Assembly: GCA_030426545.1 (NCBI GenBank)
Contig: JAUHYL010000002.1
Location: 1-64,000 of the forward strand
DNA from: Gammaproteobacteria bacterium
Lineage (GTDB): Bacteria > Pseudomonadota > Gammaproteobacteria > Pseudomonadales > Halieaceae
DNA length: 64,000 bases
Direction: 5' to 3'
Made by a program: the position numbers and the translations under genes. Shown here one piece after another: positions 47,727 through 57,428 of the stretch. The number at the start of each line of letters is the position of its first letter. Position 1 is the first letter of the stretch. The notes under the pieces are model-generated. The model was not told the origin of the DNA. It saw only the letters and a program-made list of their open reading frames with translations, and made no database searches.

Positions 47727-48227
47727 GTGATCGACTCAGACGGCTTCCGGCCCAACGTAGGAATCATGTTGGCCAACGACCGCGGCCAGGTGCTGTGGGC
47801 GCGCCGTATTGGCGGGCGCAATGCCTGGCAGTTTCCCCAGGGCGGCATTCATTCCGGAGAGTCCCCGGAAGAAGCCCTGTTTCGTGAATTACACGAGGAA
47901 GTTGGCCTGCATGCCGATGCCGTGGAGGTGCTTGCCGCAACGCGCGGCTGGCTGCGTTACCGCCTGCCAAAACGCTATGTTCGCAAGGGTCAGAAGCCGC
48001 TGTGCATTGGCCAGAAGCAGAAGTGGTACCTGCTGCGACTACTGGAAGAGGATACCGCTGTCCGGCTGGATGCGAACGAAAAACCGGAATTCGATCACTG
48101 GCGCTGGGTGAGCTATTGGTACCCGCTGGAGCAGGTCATTTCCTTCAAGCGCGAGGTTTATCGCAGGGCGATGAAGGAACTCGCCCCGCCGCTGTGGCGC
48201 CTGACTGACGATCGGGATGCCCGTTGA
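47727..48227 (+). CDS. rppH: RNA pyrophosphohydrolase RppH
   Basis: Nudix hydrolase of 166 residues that removes pyrophosphate from mRNA 5' ends and so starts RNase E decay. Seen: the Nudix box from Gly39 to Leu61 ([20 protein letters not shown]), [12 protein letters not shown] and [19 protein letters not shown]. It starts with GTG at 47727 with AAGAGGTAGGCGGA in front. ptsP follows after 2 bases, the same pairing as in E. coli. Confidence 0.95.
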   Translation: MIDSDGFRPNVGIMLANDRGQVLWARRIGGRNAWQFPQGGIHSGESPEEALFRELHEEVGLHADAVEVLAATRGWLRYRLPKRYVRKGQKPLCIGQKQKWYLLRLLEEDTAVRLDANEKPEFDHWRWVSYWYPLEQVISFKREVYRRAMKELAPPLWRLTDDRDAR

Positions 48228-48229
48228 CA

Positions 48230-50494
48230 ATGCTGGAAACACTGCGCCAGATTATCCAGGAGGTGAACGCGGCCGGCGGTCTCGACGATGCCCTGGCCAT
48301 TATCGTTTGGCGCGTGCGCGAGGCAATGGGCACGCAGGTGTGTACCGTCTACCTGCGTGATCCGGCGACAGAGCGTTACGTTTTTCAGGCAACCGAAGGC
48401 CTGAACCGGGAACTGGTGGGACAGCTCAGCCTGGGAACCGGCGACGGCCTGGTCGGTCTTGTGGCCGAGCGCGAAGAACCGGTCAACCTTGAAAACGCTG
48501 CCGAACATCCGCGTTTCCAGTTTCTCGAGGGAATCGGCGAAGAGCATTTTCACTCCTTCCTGGGCGCCCCCATCATTCACCAGCGCGAGGTGCTGGGTGT
48601 GCTGGTAGTGCAGCAGGCCGAGCCGCGGCGGTTTGACGAGAGCGATGAAGCCTTCCTCGTCACCGTTTCGGCGCAACTCGCCGGCGTTATTGCCCACGCC
48701 CGGGTGACGGGTTCGCTGGCGCCGGAGTCCGCCAGCGTGGGAACACCGGCAAAGATCAGCGGCATTCCTGGCGCGCCGGGCGTAGCGATTGGTCGGGTCT
48801 TTGTCGTTACGCCCGGCGCGGACCTGTACAGCGTTCCGGCTCGCAGGGCGCAGAATCCGCGCGACGAAGTGCGAGCGTTTCGTGCCGCGCTGGCCGCGGT
48901 GAGCGAAGACATACGCACGGTCGCCAAAAATCTGGGCACGGAGCTGAGTCCGGAAGATCACGCCCTGTTCGATGTCTACCTCAGTATCCTCGATGATTCC
49001 GCCATCGGCGCAGAAGTGGTCAAGTTGATCCGCGGCGGCGAGTGGGCACAGGGCGCGGTTAGCCAGGTGATGCTCGAGCACATTCGCCACTTTGAGCGCA
49101 TGGAGCATAGCTACCTCAAAGAGCGCGCCGTCGACGTGAAAGATCTGGGCACGCGGGTGCTGGCCTATCTGCAGGAGGCAGACCAGGAGGAAGTTGTCTA
49201 CCCGGAGCAAACTATCCTGGTCGGCGAAGAGCTCACCGCGTCCTCCCTGGGCGAAATCCCGCGGGAGAAACTGGTTGGACTGATTTCAGTGCGCGGCTCC
49301 GGCAATTCGCACGTTGCGATTCTCGCGCGCGCCATGGGCGTACCCACGGTAATGGGGGCGGTCGATCTGCCTTATACCCGCATGCGCGACCGCGAGCTGA
49401 TCATTGACGGTTACAACGGCGCCGTATACGTCAACCCGGAACCTGCGGTACTTGAGCGCTTTCAGGAAATTGTCGATGCGGATAACGCGCTGTCGCGTGA
49501 TCTTGAGGCGTTGCGCGATGAACCGTGCATCACTACCGATGGCGTGCGACTGCCGCTGTGGGTGAATACCGGGTTGCAGGCGGATATCACCCGTTCGCTG
49601 GAGCAGGGTGCCGAGGGTGTGGGTTTGTTTCGCACCGAGGTGCCGTTTCTACTGCGCGACCGCTTTCCCAGTGAGGAAGAACAGCGCCAGATCTACCGCA
49701 CCCAGCTCGAGGCTTTTGCGCCCAAGCCGGTGACCATGCGCACACTGGATATCGGTGGCGATAAATCATTGCCCTACTTTCCGATCGAAGAGGACAACCC
49801 TTTCCTCGGTTGGCGTGGTATTCGCGTCACACTGGATCACCCCGAGATTTTTCTCGCGCAGATTCGCGCGATGATCAAGGCCAACGAGGGCTTGGGCAAC
49901 CTGCGCATCATGCTACCCATGATCTGCAATCTCGCGGAGCTCAACGAGGCGATGGATCTCATCAATCGCAGCCACAGCGAGTTGCTGCAGGACGGGCTGA
50001 AGGGAGATTTGCCGCCGATCGGTGTGATGGTCGAAGTCCCTGCGGCTGTTTACCAGGCGCGCGCGCTTGCGCAGCGCGCTGATTTCCTGTCGGTGGGTTC
50101 CAACGATCTCACCCAGTATCTGCTGGCCGTGGATCGCAATAATTCCCGCGTGGCCGATCTGTACCATTCTGTACATCCGGCAGTGCTGCGCGCGCTCGCG
50201 GATGTGGCTATCGCCTGCAAGGCGGAGAACAAGCCAGTGGGAATATGCGGCGAGCTGGCCGGAGATCCCGGTGCCGCGGTACTCCTGCTTGCAATGGGTT
50301 ATGACATTCTCTCGATGAATTCCACCAGCCTGCCAAAAGTGAAAACCGCGCTGCGCAATATCAGCACGGATGAAGCCCGGGAGCTGCTGCAGGAAGTGAT
50401 GTTGATGGATGAAACAAAAGAAGTCCTTGCCAGGCTGGAGAGTTTTCTCACCTCCCACGGGATGGAGAAGTTTATCCACGCGCCTGTAGCGTGA
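48230..50494 (+). CDS. ptsP: Phosphoenolpyruvate-protein phosphotransferase PtsP (EI-Ntr)
   Basis: First enzyme of the nitrogen-related phosphotransferase system, passing phosphate from PEP to NPr. It has 754 residues: GAF domain (about 1-160), EI N-terminal domain with the active His361 in GSGNSHVAILARAMG, and the PEP-binding barrel (GLFRTEVPFLLRDRFP, TLDIGGDKSLPYF, GICGELAGDPGA). The ATG at 48230 is chosen over a TTG two codons upstream by comparison with family starts (MLxxLRxI). It is coupled to rppH. Confidence 0.96.
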   Translation: MLETLRQIIQEVNAAGGLDDALAIIVWRVREAMGTQVCTVYLRDPATERYVFQATEGLNRELVGQLSLGTGDGLVGLVAEREEPVNLENAAEHPRFQFLEGIGEEHFHSFLGAPIIHQREVLGVLVVQQAEPRRFDESDEAFLVTVSAQLAGVIAHARVTGSLAPESASVGTPAKISGIPGAPGVAIGRVFVVTPGADLYSVPARRAQNPRDEVRAFRAALAAVSEDIRTVAKNLGTELSPEDHALFDVYLSILDDSAIGAEVVKLIRGGEWAQGAVSQVMLEHIRHFERMEHSYLKERAVDVKDLGTRVLAYLQEADQEEVVYPEQTILVGEELTASSLGEIPREKLVGLISVRGSGNSHVAILARAMGVPTVMGAVDLPYTRMRDRELIIDGYNGAVYVNPEPAVLERFQEIVDADNALSRDLEALRDEPCITTDGVRLPLWVNTGLQADITRSLEQGAEGVGLFRTEVPFLLRDRFPSEEEQRQIYRTQLEAFAPKPVTMRTLDIGGDKSLPYFPIEEDNPFLGWRGIRVTLDHPEIFLAQIRAMIKANEGLGNLRIMLPMICNLAELNEAMDLINRSHSELLQDGLKGDLPPIGVMVEVPAAVYQARALAQRADFLSVGSNDLTQYLLAVDRNNSRVADLYHSVHPAVLRALADVAIACKAENKPVGICGELAGDPGAAVLLLAMGYDILSMNSTSLPKVKTALRNISTDEARELLQEVMLMDETKEVLARLESFLTSHGMEKFIHAPVA

Positions 50495-50526
50495 TTCCTG
50501 CGGCGCCTATCGTCCCGGGTGCCGTT

Positions 50527-51291
50527 TCAGTGGGTAAAACTTTCCACTACCTCACCAGAAAGATTGCCGTGCCGGTCAAAACTCTGCTCACGCCAACGGG
50601 TATCGCCATCGCTGTGCAACCACAATGTCGTGGTTGAGCGAGTACCGTATACATCGCTGACAATAAATTGCGCTGAAAGCAGCCTCGCCATTTCACTGTC
50701 CGCCTCTTCCAGTTGCAGAGCCTCCGGTTCTGCCATGCGCCGGTCGTTGACAACAGCGGAAAGCGAGTCATGGGCCAGCGAACCATTCGCCAGCACCTGC
50801 GCCAGCTGGCGTTTGCCCAGCGCGACTTTTGGCCAGGGCGTGTCCAGCCGCGCATTGCTGAGCCCGTAGATTCCCGATGGCAGCTGCTCCGGGCTGTGTC
50901 CGTCGCTGTTGTCGAAGTACCAGAGTTCTTTGCCAAGCCCCACCAGCAGGTTGAAACCCGCGTATTCACCAGCCGCGTTGGCCACGTCAGAGAGGTAGTC
51001 CGCGGGTGTGGCGTGACCGGTCAGAAAGTTCAACGGCAGCTCGCCCCGCGAGCGTGGCGCAGCGGCGGTGCGTGCCGGATCGCGAAAGTTGGTGACGGCG
51101 GCGAAGCGGCCGCCGCGGGTGACACCCATCCAGGTTCCACCCAGTTCCAGGTCCTTTCCGGCAAGCACCTGTGGGGAATCAGGCCAGAAGTGGGAGGCCG
51201 CGGAGGGGCGGGCATGGAATTCATCGCGATTGGCTGCCACGACAAGCGGGTAGTCTTCACTGCAGCGGTGGGCGAGTATTAACAGGCACAT
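50527..51291 (-). CDS. NRDE family protein (TANGO2-like)
   Basis: Protein of 254 residues with the conserved start MCLLILAHRC and the name-giving NRDE (VVAANRDEFHARP), plus GGTWMGVTRGGRFAAVTNFRDP. The family has a predicted N-terminal-nucleophile fold with Cys2; animal TANGO2 has been linked to heme and lipid handling, but the bacterial role is not established. The ATG at 51291 is fixed by the MC start; the long upstream open frame is not conserved. It is convergent with ptsP. Confidence 0.9.
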   Translation of the reverse strand: MCLLILAHRCSEDYPLVVAANRDEFHARPSAASHFWPDSPQVLAGKDLELGGTWMGVTRGGRFAAVTNFRDPARTAAAPRSRGELPLNFLTGHATPADYLSDVANAAGEYAGFNLLVGLGKELWYFDNSDGHSPEQLPSGIYGLSNARLDTPWPKVALGKRQLAQVLANGSLAHDSLSAVVNDRRMAEPEALQLEEADSEMARLLSAQFIVSDVYGTRSTTTLWLHSDGDTRWREQSFDRHGNLSGEVVESFTH

Positions 51292-51461
51292 AATCTCGGG
51301 TCGAGTCGGGTGAAACAATTGTGTGCCGGTGCACGGTGGATGATAATACGCTCTTTCCAATCCTATGGCTCTAACTTCATCCATGGCTGAACCCGCGCTG
51401 AGTCCCGGCGCCGAAAACACTCGGCACGTTGCGCGCATAGCCCTCCCCCTGAGCGGTTGCG

Positions 51462-52283
51462 ATGCTCCCTTATCCTGAAATTGACCCGGTCGCTTTTTCG
51501 CTGGGGCCACTGAAAGTTCACTGGTACGGGCTGACCTATCTCGCCGGCATCGTCATTGGCTGGTGGATGGCGGCGCGGCACTGCCGACGCCCCTGGTCTG
51601 TCGTGCGGCGAGAGCAGATCGACGACCTGGTCTTCTATGTGGCGCTGGGCGTTATTCTGGGCGGTCGCTTTGGGTACTCACTGTTTTACGGCGCCGACAA
51701 GGTGGCCGAGGATCCGCTGTGGCTGCTGCGCGTGTGGGAAGGCGGCATGTCATTTCACGGCGGCTTCCTCGGCGTGTTGTTCGCGATGTACCTTTTCGGT
51801 CGCAAGCACAACATCAGCTTCGGCGGTCTGATGGACTTCATCGCGCCGGTGGTACCGGTCGGACTGGGGCTGGGACGCCTGGGGAATTTTATTGGCCAGG
51901 AACTGTGGGGCCGTCCCACGGAAGTTCCGTGGGCCATGGTTTTCCCCAATGACCCCCTGCAACTCGCGCGTCACCCATCCCAGCTCTATCAGTTTGCGCT
52001 GGAGGGTGTGTTGCTGCTGACAATAATGCTCTGGTACTCACGTCGCCCACGCCCCACCTGGGCTGTTTCCGGGGTGTTTGCCCTGAGCTATGGCTGCATT
52101 CGCTTCTTTGTTGAGTTTTTCCGCGAACCGGATGCGCATCTCGGTTTCCAGGCGCTGGGCTGGATGACGCGCGGGCAGATGCTGTCGTTACCCATGGTGG
52201 CACTGGGGCTGTACCTGCTGTGGTGGTCCCACCGCAACGCTGCATCGGCCGGTGCGGCCAAGGGAGGAAGGCACAAACGATGA
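51462..52283 (+). CDS. lgt: Prolipoprotein diacylglyceryl transferase Lgt
   Basis: Inner-membrane enzyme adding diacylglycerol to the lipobox cysteine of prelipoproteins. It has 273 residues with about seven membrane segments. Seen: [11 protein letters not shown], the catalytic MSFHGG (His99) and the Lgt signature [15 protein letters not shown] (from 138). The stop overlaps the thyA ATG (ATGA); lgt-thyA is a conserved pair. Confidence 0.97.
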   Translation: MLPYPEIDPVAFSLGPLKVHWYGLTYLAGIVIGWWMAARHCRRPWSVVRREQIDDLVFYVALGVILGGRFGYSLFYGADKVAEDPLWLLRVWEGGMSFHGGFLGVLFAMYLFGRKHNISFGGLMDFIAPVVPVGLGLGRLGNFIGQELWGRPTEVPWAMVFPNDPLQLARHPSQLYQFALEGVLLLTIMLWYSRRPRPTWAVSGVFALSYGCIRFFVEFFREPDAHLGFQALGWMTRGQMLSLPMVALGLYLLWWSHRNAASAGAAKGGRHKR

Positions 52284-53113
52284 AGCAGTACCTTGAACTA
52301 TTGCAGGACATCCTGCAGAACGGCACGCGCAAAGATGATCGCACCGGGACGGGCACGATTTCCGTCTTTGGCCGCCAGTACCGGCACGACCTGGCGCAGG
52401 GTTTCCCGCTTTTGACCACCAAAAAGCTGCACTTCAAGGGGATCGCCAACGAGCTGATCTGGTTCCTGCGCGGCGATACCAATGTGCGTTGGTTGCAGGA
52501 AAACGGTGTCTCGATATGGGATGAATGGGCGACCGAGGAGGGCGACCTGGGGCCGATATACGGAGCGCAGTGGACGGCATGGCCCACGCAGGACGGCGGC
52601 AGCATCAACCAGATTGATTATGTCGTGGATTGTCTGCGCAATAATCCGGATAGTCGGCGCATCCTGTTCCATGGCTGGAACGTGGAATACCTGCCTGATG
52701 AGAGTATCAGCCCACAGGACAATGTACGCGCCGGACGCATGGCGCTGCCTCCCTGCCACCTGTTGTACCAGTTCTATGTTGCTGACGGGCGCCTATCGGC
52801 ACAGCTGCTGATTCGCTCCAGCGATTCCTTCCTGGGGTTACCCTACAATACCGCCAGTCTTGCGCTGCTGACGCACATGCTTGCCCAGCAGTGCGATCTG
52901 ATGCCGGGCGAGATCATTATCTGTACCGGCGATTCCCACATCTACAGCAACCATCTCGAGCAGGTCCAGGAGCAGTTGACGCGTGACGTACGGCCGCTGC
53001 CGCGACTGAATATCAAGCGGCGCCCTGACACTATCTACGACTACCGCTTCGAGGACTTTGAAGTGCTCGACTACGATCCGCACCCGCATATCGCTGCGCC
53101 GGTGGCGGTTTGA
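52280..53113 (+). CDS. thyA: Thymidylate synthase ThyA
   Basis: Makes dTMP from dUMP using methylenetetrahydrofolate. It has 277 residues. Seen: [12 protein letters not shown], the catalytic Cys159 in [21 protein letters not shown] and the C-terminal [10 protein letters not shown] ending. The ATG overlaps the lgt stop. folA follows immediately, joining dTMP synthesis with recycling of dihydrofolate. Confidence 0.97.
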   Translation: MKQYLELLQDILQNGTRKDDRTGTGTISVFGRQYRHDLAQGFPLLTTKKLHFKGIANELIWFLRGDTNVRWLQENGVSIWDEWATEEGDLGPIYGAQWTAWPTQDGGSINQIDYVVDCLRNNPDSRRILFHGWNVEYLPDESISPQDNVRAGRMALPPCHLLYQFYVADGRLSAQLLIRSSDSFLGLPYNTASLALLTHMLAQQCDLMPGEIIICTGDSHIYSNHLEQVQEQLTRDVRPLPRLNIKRRPDTIYDYRFEDFEVLDYDPHPHIAAPVAV

Positions 53114-53133
53114 CGGCGGCCGGGCGGGAAGCC

Positions 53134-53640
53134 ATGCAACTCGCCCTTATGGTCGCGGCTGCCGAGAACGACGTCATCGGCCGCAATAACGCATTGCCCT
53201 GGCATCTGCCGCAAGACCTTGCCTACTTCAAGCGTGTGACCATGGGTAAGCCGATCATCATGGGGCGGAAAACGTTCGAGTCCATTGGCCGGCCCCTGCC
53301 TGGCCGCACCAATATTGTTATCTCGCGCAATGCGGCATTTGAAGCTGAGGGAGCACGCTGTGTCGGCTCATTGCAGGATGGCCTGGCCCTGGCGGAGAGT
53401 ATCGCTCTGATCGATGGTGTCGGGGAGGCCGTGGTGATTGGCGGGGCAGAGATCTATGCGGCCTCCCTGCCGCTCGCCCAGCGCCTGTACCTGACCCGGG
53501 TGCACGCCGAGGTCGAGGGCGATGTGCGATTGCCGGCCATTGACTGGGCACGCTGGCGCGAATGCGAGCGAACGCGACACGAGGCTGAGCCGCCCAATCC
53601 CTACGCCTACAGTTTCCTGGTCTACGAGCGCGTCGATTGA
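53134..53640 (+). CDS. folA: Dihydrofolate reductase FolA
   Basis: NADPH-dependent reductase, 168 residues from the ATG at 53134 with GGGCGGGAAG upstream. A TTG at 53110 overlapping thyA would add eight unconserved residues. Seen: ENDVIGRNNALPWHLPQDL with acidic Asp28, IIMGRKTFESIGRPLPGR and VVIGGAEIYAASLP. It is the last gene of lgt-thyA-folA. Confidence 0.96.
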   Translation: MQLALMVAAAENDVIGRNNALPWHLPQDLAYFKRVTMGKPIIMGRKTFESIGRPLPGRTNIVISRNAAFEAEGARCVGSLQDGLALAESIALIDGVGEAVVIGGAEIYAASLPLAQRLYLTRVHAEVEGDVRLPAIDWARWRECERTRHEAEPPNPYAYSFLVYERVD

Positions 53641-53791
53641 GCCTCTGAACCGCGTGCAAAATAGGCTGTTACCCTGGCTAATGATTGGCGCGAAAAGTGT
53701 AACCGAAATACACAGTCGAGCGTGGCAGACCTACTGTCACCTGGGCGTCGTTGAAAAGCTGACCCTAATTGGTTTAAATTTGTGTCCTCGG

Positions 53792-53820
53792 TTTACCGAC
53801 GACGTTTTTTCCACTATATA
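53792..53820 (+). promoter_or_regulatory. Probable sigma70 promoter of the TonB operon
   Basis: TTTACC (53792-53797), 17-base spacer, TATATA (53815-53820), about 70 bases before the first gene. It lies in an AT-rich patch. No Fur box was recognised around it. Confidence 0.55.
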
Positions 53821-53887
53821 AATAGAACGCGAGTTTATCTTTTAGCTTCGTTTCACTCTGTTGGACTTAATAGGAAGCACAATTCCC

Positions 53888-54673
53888 ATGACTATGCATC
53901 GATTGAAGAAGGCGGTCATTGCCGCGCTGACCTGCGCGGGCATACTTGCCGGCGCCAGCGTAGCGGTACAAGCCAATACTCTGGATGCCATCCTTGAGGT
54001 TGGCAAGGCCAAGAATGACGCGGCCCGTAAATCCCAGGCGAAGGTTGATCGCCTCGCGGACGAGACGCGCGATCTGCTGACGGAATTCAAAACCGTTGTG
54101 AAGCAGGTTGATGGCCTTAAGGTCTACAACGCCCGTCTTGAGCGTCAGATTGAAAACCAGCTCAAGCGTATCGGGCAGATCGATCAGTCAATCGACCAGG
54201 TAACCATTATCCAGCGCCAGATGACGCCGCTGGTGATTCGGATGATCGACGGGCTGGAGCAGTTCGTCGAACTCGACGTGCCCTTCCAGAAAGAGGAGCG
54301 CCTGCAGCGCGTACAGTTCCTGCGCGACAATCTTGATCGCGCTGATGTCAGCGTGGCGGAGAAGTTTCGCGGCGTACTCGAGGCCTACAGTATCGAACTG
54401 CAATACGGCAGGGGTGTAGACACCTATCGCGGAACCATTGACCTCGGCGGTGCCGAGCGCGAAGTGGACTTCCTGCGTGTGGGCCGCATCGCGCTGGTCT
54501 ACCAGACGACGGACGGAGCCACCTCAGGCGCCTGGGATACCAGCGCCAGAAATTGGGTAGAACTGCCGGCCGGCGACTATAACGCCTCCATTCGCAAGGG
54601 CATTCGCATAGCGAAGAAGCAGGCCACGATTGAATTGTTGAATATGCCAGTACCGGCGCCGGAGGCTAACTGA
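53888..54673 (+). CDS. DUF3450 exported coiled-coil protein
   Basis: Periplasmic protein of 261 residues: signal peptide (KKAVIAALTCAGILAGASVAVQA), then a long coiled coil (about 40-105) and a C-terminal domain (QYGRGVDTYRGTIDLGG, VDFLRVGRIALVYQT). The DUF3450 family is consistently encoded before TtpC-like ExbB proteins in TonB2 clusters of Vibrio and Shewanella; it presumably works with the energising complex. The ATG at 53888 is preferred, with a second ATG two codons later. The next gene overlaps the stop by 1 base. Confidence 0.9.
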   Translation: MTMHRLKKAVIAALTCAGILAGASVAVQANTLDAILEVGKAKNDAARKSQAKVDRLADETRDLLTEFKTVVKQVDGLKVYNARLERQIENQLKRIGQIDQSIDQVTIIQRQMTPLVIRMIDGLEQFVELDVPFQKEERLQRVQFLRDNLDRADVSVAEKFRGVLEAYSIELQYGRGVDTYRGTIDLGGAEREVDFLRVGRIALVYQTTDGATSGAWDTSARNWVELPAGDYNASIRKGIRIAKKQATIELLNMPVPAPEAN

Positions 54674-56055
54674 TGAGCGTTAAATTGATAAAAGGCGCTG
54701 CCTTTGCACTAGTAGGTGCACTGTCCTTGTCAGGTGGTTCCGCGCTGGCGCAGGAAGCGCAATCTCTGGATCAGTTGCTGAATTTTGTGAAGAAGGGGCA
54801 GGTTGCCGAAGCGCGTGAAAATCGTGAACGCGAACAGCGTTTCGCCAAGGATAAGGCGAATCAGGCCTCTGCCCTCAAAGCTGCCGAAGCTGAGCGTGCG
54901 CGCGAGGAAGCACGCAGCGCGGAGTTGGAAAACAAGTTTGAGGAAAACGAACTGTTGGTTGCTGCCAAGCAAAAGCAATTGCAGGAGAAGCTGGGAACCC
55001 TGACAGAGCTGTTTGGTCACCTGACCTCAGCCTCGGGCGATCTCGCCTCTAACATTGAGGTTTCGCTGGCATCTGCACAGTATCCGGGGCGCGAACAGTT
55101 TTTGCGCGACCTGGTTGCGAAGATGAGTGGTTCCGATTCGCTGCCCAGCATCGAAGAAATTGAGCGCGTGTGGTTCGAACTCCTGCGCGAGATTCGTGAA
55201 ACGGGCGAGGTGACAACCTTTAATGCGGCGGTATCCTCTCCCGCGGGCGAGATAGCCGAGCGGCAGGTGCTTCGCGTCGGCGCCTTTAATGTTGTGGACA
55301 CCAGCGGCAACTATCTCAGCTATGAGAATGGCAAGCTCAGCGAGCTGCCGCGTCAGCCCAGCGGTCCCTATACTGGTTGGGCAGCTGACCTGGCCAACGC
55401 CGGTGGCGGCCTGAATCCTTTCGGTATCGACCCCACCGGCCCTACAGGCGGCTCCTTCCTCGCGGCGATTATCGATACGCCTAACCTCGAGGAGCGCTGG
55501 CACCAGGGCGGTTACGTTGGCTACGCCATTACTGCAGTGGGTATCTTTGCCTTCCTGCTCGCGATCATTCGTTTCGGTTACCTGACTTCCGTAGGCGCCA
55601 AGGTCAGGGCGCAGCTCAAGTCAGACAAGGCCAACGACAACAATCCGCTGGGCCGTGTCCTGAAGATTCACGAGGACAACCCCACCATGGATACCGAGAC
55701 GCTGGAGTTGAAGCTGTCTGAGGGTATTCTGAAGGAAACCCCGAGGCTGGAGAGCGGTCTAACCCTGTTGAAGATCATTGCCGCAGTGGCGCCCCTGATG
55801 GGTCTGCTCGGTACGGTGACGGGTATGATCATTACCTTCCAGGCAATTACCATCTTCGGTGCGGGTGATCCGAAAGCGATGGCCGGTGGTATTTCGGGCG
55901 CGTTGATCACTACGGTGCTGGGCCTGCTGGTGGCGATCCCCACCGTGCTGCTGCACACCATTGTTAACGGTCGCGCTCAACGGATTATCCATATCCTGGA
56001 CGAGCAGACCACGGGCATTATTGCAGAGCACACCGAAGCCAACCTGAGGTCTTGA
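54673..56055 (+). CDS. TtpC-like MotA/TolQ/ExbB protein with long periplasmic N-terminus
   Basis: Protein of 460 residues: signal peptide (to ALAQ, about residue 26), coiled-coil region (about 40-115), a periplasmic domain, one membrane segment (about 283-303) and a C-terminal MotA/TolQ/ExbB domain with APLMGLLGTVTGMIITFQA. This architecture fits TtpC, the extra ExbB-like component of Vibrio TonB2 systems. GGAGG lies before the ATG. Adjacent genes supply the short ExbB, two ExbD and TonB. Confidence 0.93.
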   Translation: MSVKLIKGAAFALVGALSLSGGSALAQEAQSLDQLLNFVKKGQVAEARENREREQRFAKDKANQASALKAAEAERAREEARSAELENKFEENELLVAAKQKQLQEKLGTLTELFGHLTSASGDLASNIEVSLASAQYPGREQFLRDLVAKMSGSDSLPSIEEIERVWFELLREIRETGEVTTFNAAVSSPAGEIAERQVLRVGAFNVVDTSGNYLSYENGKLSELPRQPSGPYTGWAADLANAGGGLNPFGIDPTGPTGGSFLAAIIDTPNLEERWHQGGYVGYAITAVGIFAFLLAIIRFGYLTSVGAKVRAQLKSDKANDNNPLGRVLKIHEDNPTMDTETLELKLSEGILKETPRLESGLTLLKIIAAVAPLMGLLGTVTGMIITFQAITIFGAGDPKAMAGGISGALITTVLGLLVAIPTVLLHTIVNGRAQRIIHILDEQTTGIIAEHTEANLRS

Positions 56056-56056
56056 G

Positions 56057-56575
56057 ATGGGTGGCGTCGTTGAAGTATTGCTCGCCTTCATGGACAAGGG
56101 CGGTAACGTCCTCTGGCTGATTGCTGCCCTGTTGTTCGTGATGTGGACGCTGATTTTTGAGCGGGTCTGGTACCTGCAATTCGGCTGGAAAAAAGACGTC
56201 GCCAAAGTGATAGGAACCTGGGAGAGCCGCGCGGAACGTAAGTCCTGGGAGGCTCACCAGATCCGCACCATGATGATCTCCGAGGCCCGTATACGCATCA
56301 ATCAGTTCCTGCCCATGATCAAAACCCTGGTCGCCCTGTGCCCCTTGTTGGGCCTGCTTGGAACGGTGACCGGGATGATCGAAGTGTTCAATATTATGGC
56401 CGTCACCGGCGGCGGCGACGCCAAGTCGATGGCGGGCGGTGTGCAGCAGGCCACCATTCCGACCATGGCGGGCATGGTTGCCGCCCTGTCTGGCGTTTTC
56501 GCCAATACTTATGTCACCAGGATTGCCGAGCGGGAAAGCAAGTTCCTGCACGATAACCTGACGACCGATCATTGA
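56057..56575 (+). CDS. exbB: ExbB proton channel subunit (ExbB2-type)
   Basis: Inner-membrane protein of 172 residues with three membrane segments; couples proton flow to TonB. Seen: GNVLWLIAALLFVMWTLIFERVWYL at the N-terminus and PLLGLLGTVTGMIEVFNIMA, the ExbB/TolQ core. It starts right after the TtpC-like gene, with GAGG upstream. Confidence 0.95.
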   Translation: MGGVVEVLLAFMDKGGNVLWLIAALLFVMWTLIFERVWYLQFGWKKDVAKVIGTWESRAERKSWEAHQIRTMMISEARIRINQFLPMIKTLVALCPLLGLLGTVTGMIEVFNIMAVTGGGDAKSMAGGVQQATIPTMAGMVAALSGVFANTYVTRIAERESKFLHDNLTTDH

Positions 56576-56587
56576 TAGAGCAGTGTA

Positions 56588-57001
56588 ATGCGCAGAAGAA
56601 ACACAGCAGCTGAGGCCGATGAGGCGCAGATCGATTTGACCCCCATGCTCGACGTGGTGTTCATTATGCTGATCTTCTTTATCGTCGTTGCCTCCTTTCT
56701 GAAGGAAGCCGGTATCGAGGTCAATCGGCCGGACAGCAATCAGAATCCTCCCGAGTCTGATGCCACCAGTATTGTGGTTACCATTACTGGCGACGACCAG
56801 ATCTGGATGGAGAATCGCCGCATCGATATTCGCGCAGTGCGGGCGAATATCGCACGTCTGCTGGCGTCGGATCCGGAGCAGTCTTTCACGATCAAGACGG
56901 AGTCCGGCGCCAGCGCCGGCACCCTGCTGGAAGTAGGTGACGCAGCCAGAGAGGCCGGCGTTAAACAGGTGAATTGGCCAGCAGAGGGCAAGAAGAAGTG
57001 A
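56588..57001 (+). CDS. exbD: ExbD, first copy
   Basis: TonB-complex subunit of 137 residues: short cytoplasmic N-terminus (RRRNTAAEADEAQIDLTPML), one membrane helix with the proton-carrying Asp (LDVVFIMLIFFIVVASF) and a periplasmic domain. It is the first of two consecutive ExbD genes, 12 bases after exbB. Confidence 0.95.
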   Translation: MRRRNTAAEADEAQIDLTPMLDVVFIMLIFFIVVASFLKEAGIEVNRPDSNQNPPESDATSIVVTITGDDQIWMENRRIDIRAVRANIARLLASDPEQSFTIKTESGASAGTLLEVGDAAREAGVKQVNWPAEGKKK

Positions 57002-57423
57002 CCAGGCGTACTATGACAGCGGGACAACGCGGAGCGCAGGACGGCGGTGAGGGGGAAATCGACCTTACGCCGATGCTTGACGTGGTCTTTATCATGCTTA
57101 TCTTTTTCATTGTCACCTCCTCGTTTGTGAAAGAGCCCGGTGTTGATATCACCAAGGTGACTGCGGTTACCACGGACGCTTGTGACCGAGGCACGATCAT
57201 CTTTGCCGTCGATGCAGTCGGTAATATCCACTACGACAAGAAGCAAATAGAAGTCGAGCGGGCTTATCGTCTGGCAGAGGCCGCCAAAAAAGAGTCGCCC
57301 AAGGCGAATTTTGTGATTCAGGCCGATGAAGAAGCACCCACGTCTGCACTCAGTGAACTGTTGAGTGTGATTAAGCCCCTCATGGATGTGCCGCTGTGTG
57401 CGTCCACGGAAGACGCGGGGTAG
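56998..57423 (+). CDS. exbD: ExbD, second copy
   Basis: Second ExbD of about 141 residues, again with EIDLTPMLDVVFIMLIFFIV and a periplasmic domain that differs from the first copy (KEPGVDITKVTAVTTDACDRG). The GTG at 56998 overlaps the previous stop as GTGA and has AGAGGG upstream; an ATG at 57013 is the alternative. Two ExbD proteins next to one ExbB suggest a mixed ExbD pair in the complex. Confidence 0.9.
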   Translation: MTRRTMTAGQRGAQDGGEGEIDLTPMLDVVFIMLIFFIVTSSFVKEPGVDITKVTAVTTDACDRGTIIFAVDAVGNIHYDKKQIEVERAYRLAEAAKKESPKANFVIQADEEAPTSALSELLSVIKPLMDVPLCASTEDAG

Positions 57424-57428
57424 GTGCG

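Noticed and set aside
53641-53887. Fur box or other iron control site before the TonB operon
   Set aside because: No stretch close to the Fur consensus (repeated GATAAT-like hexamers) was found; only a sigma70-like promoter is visible.
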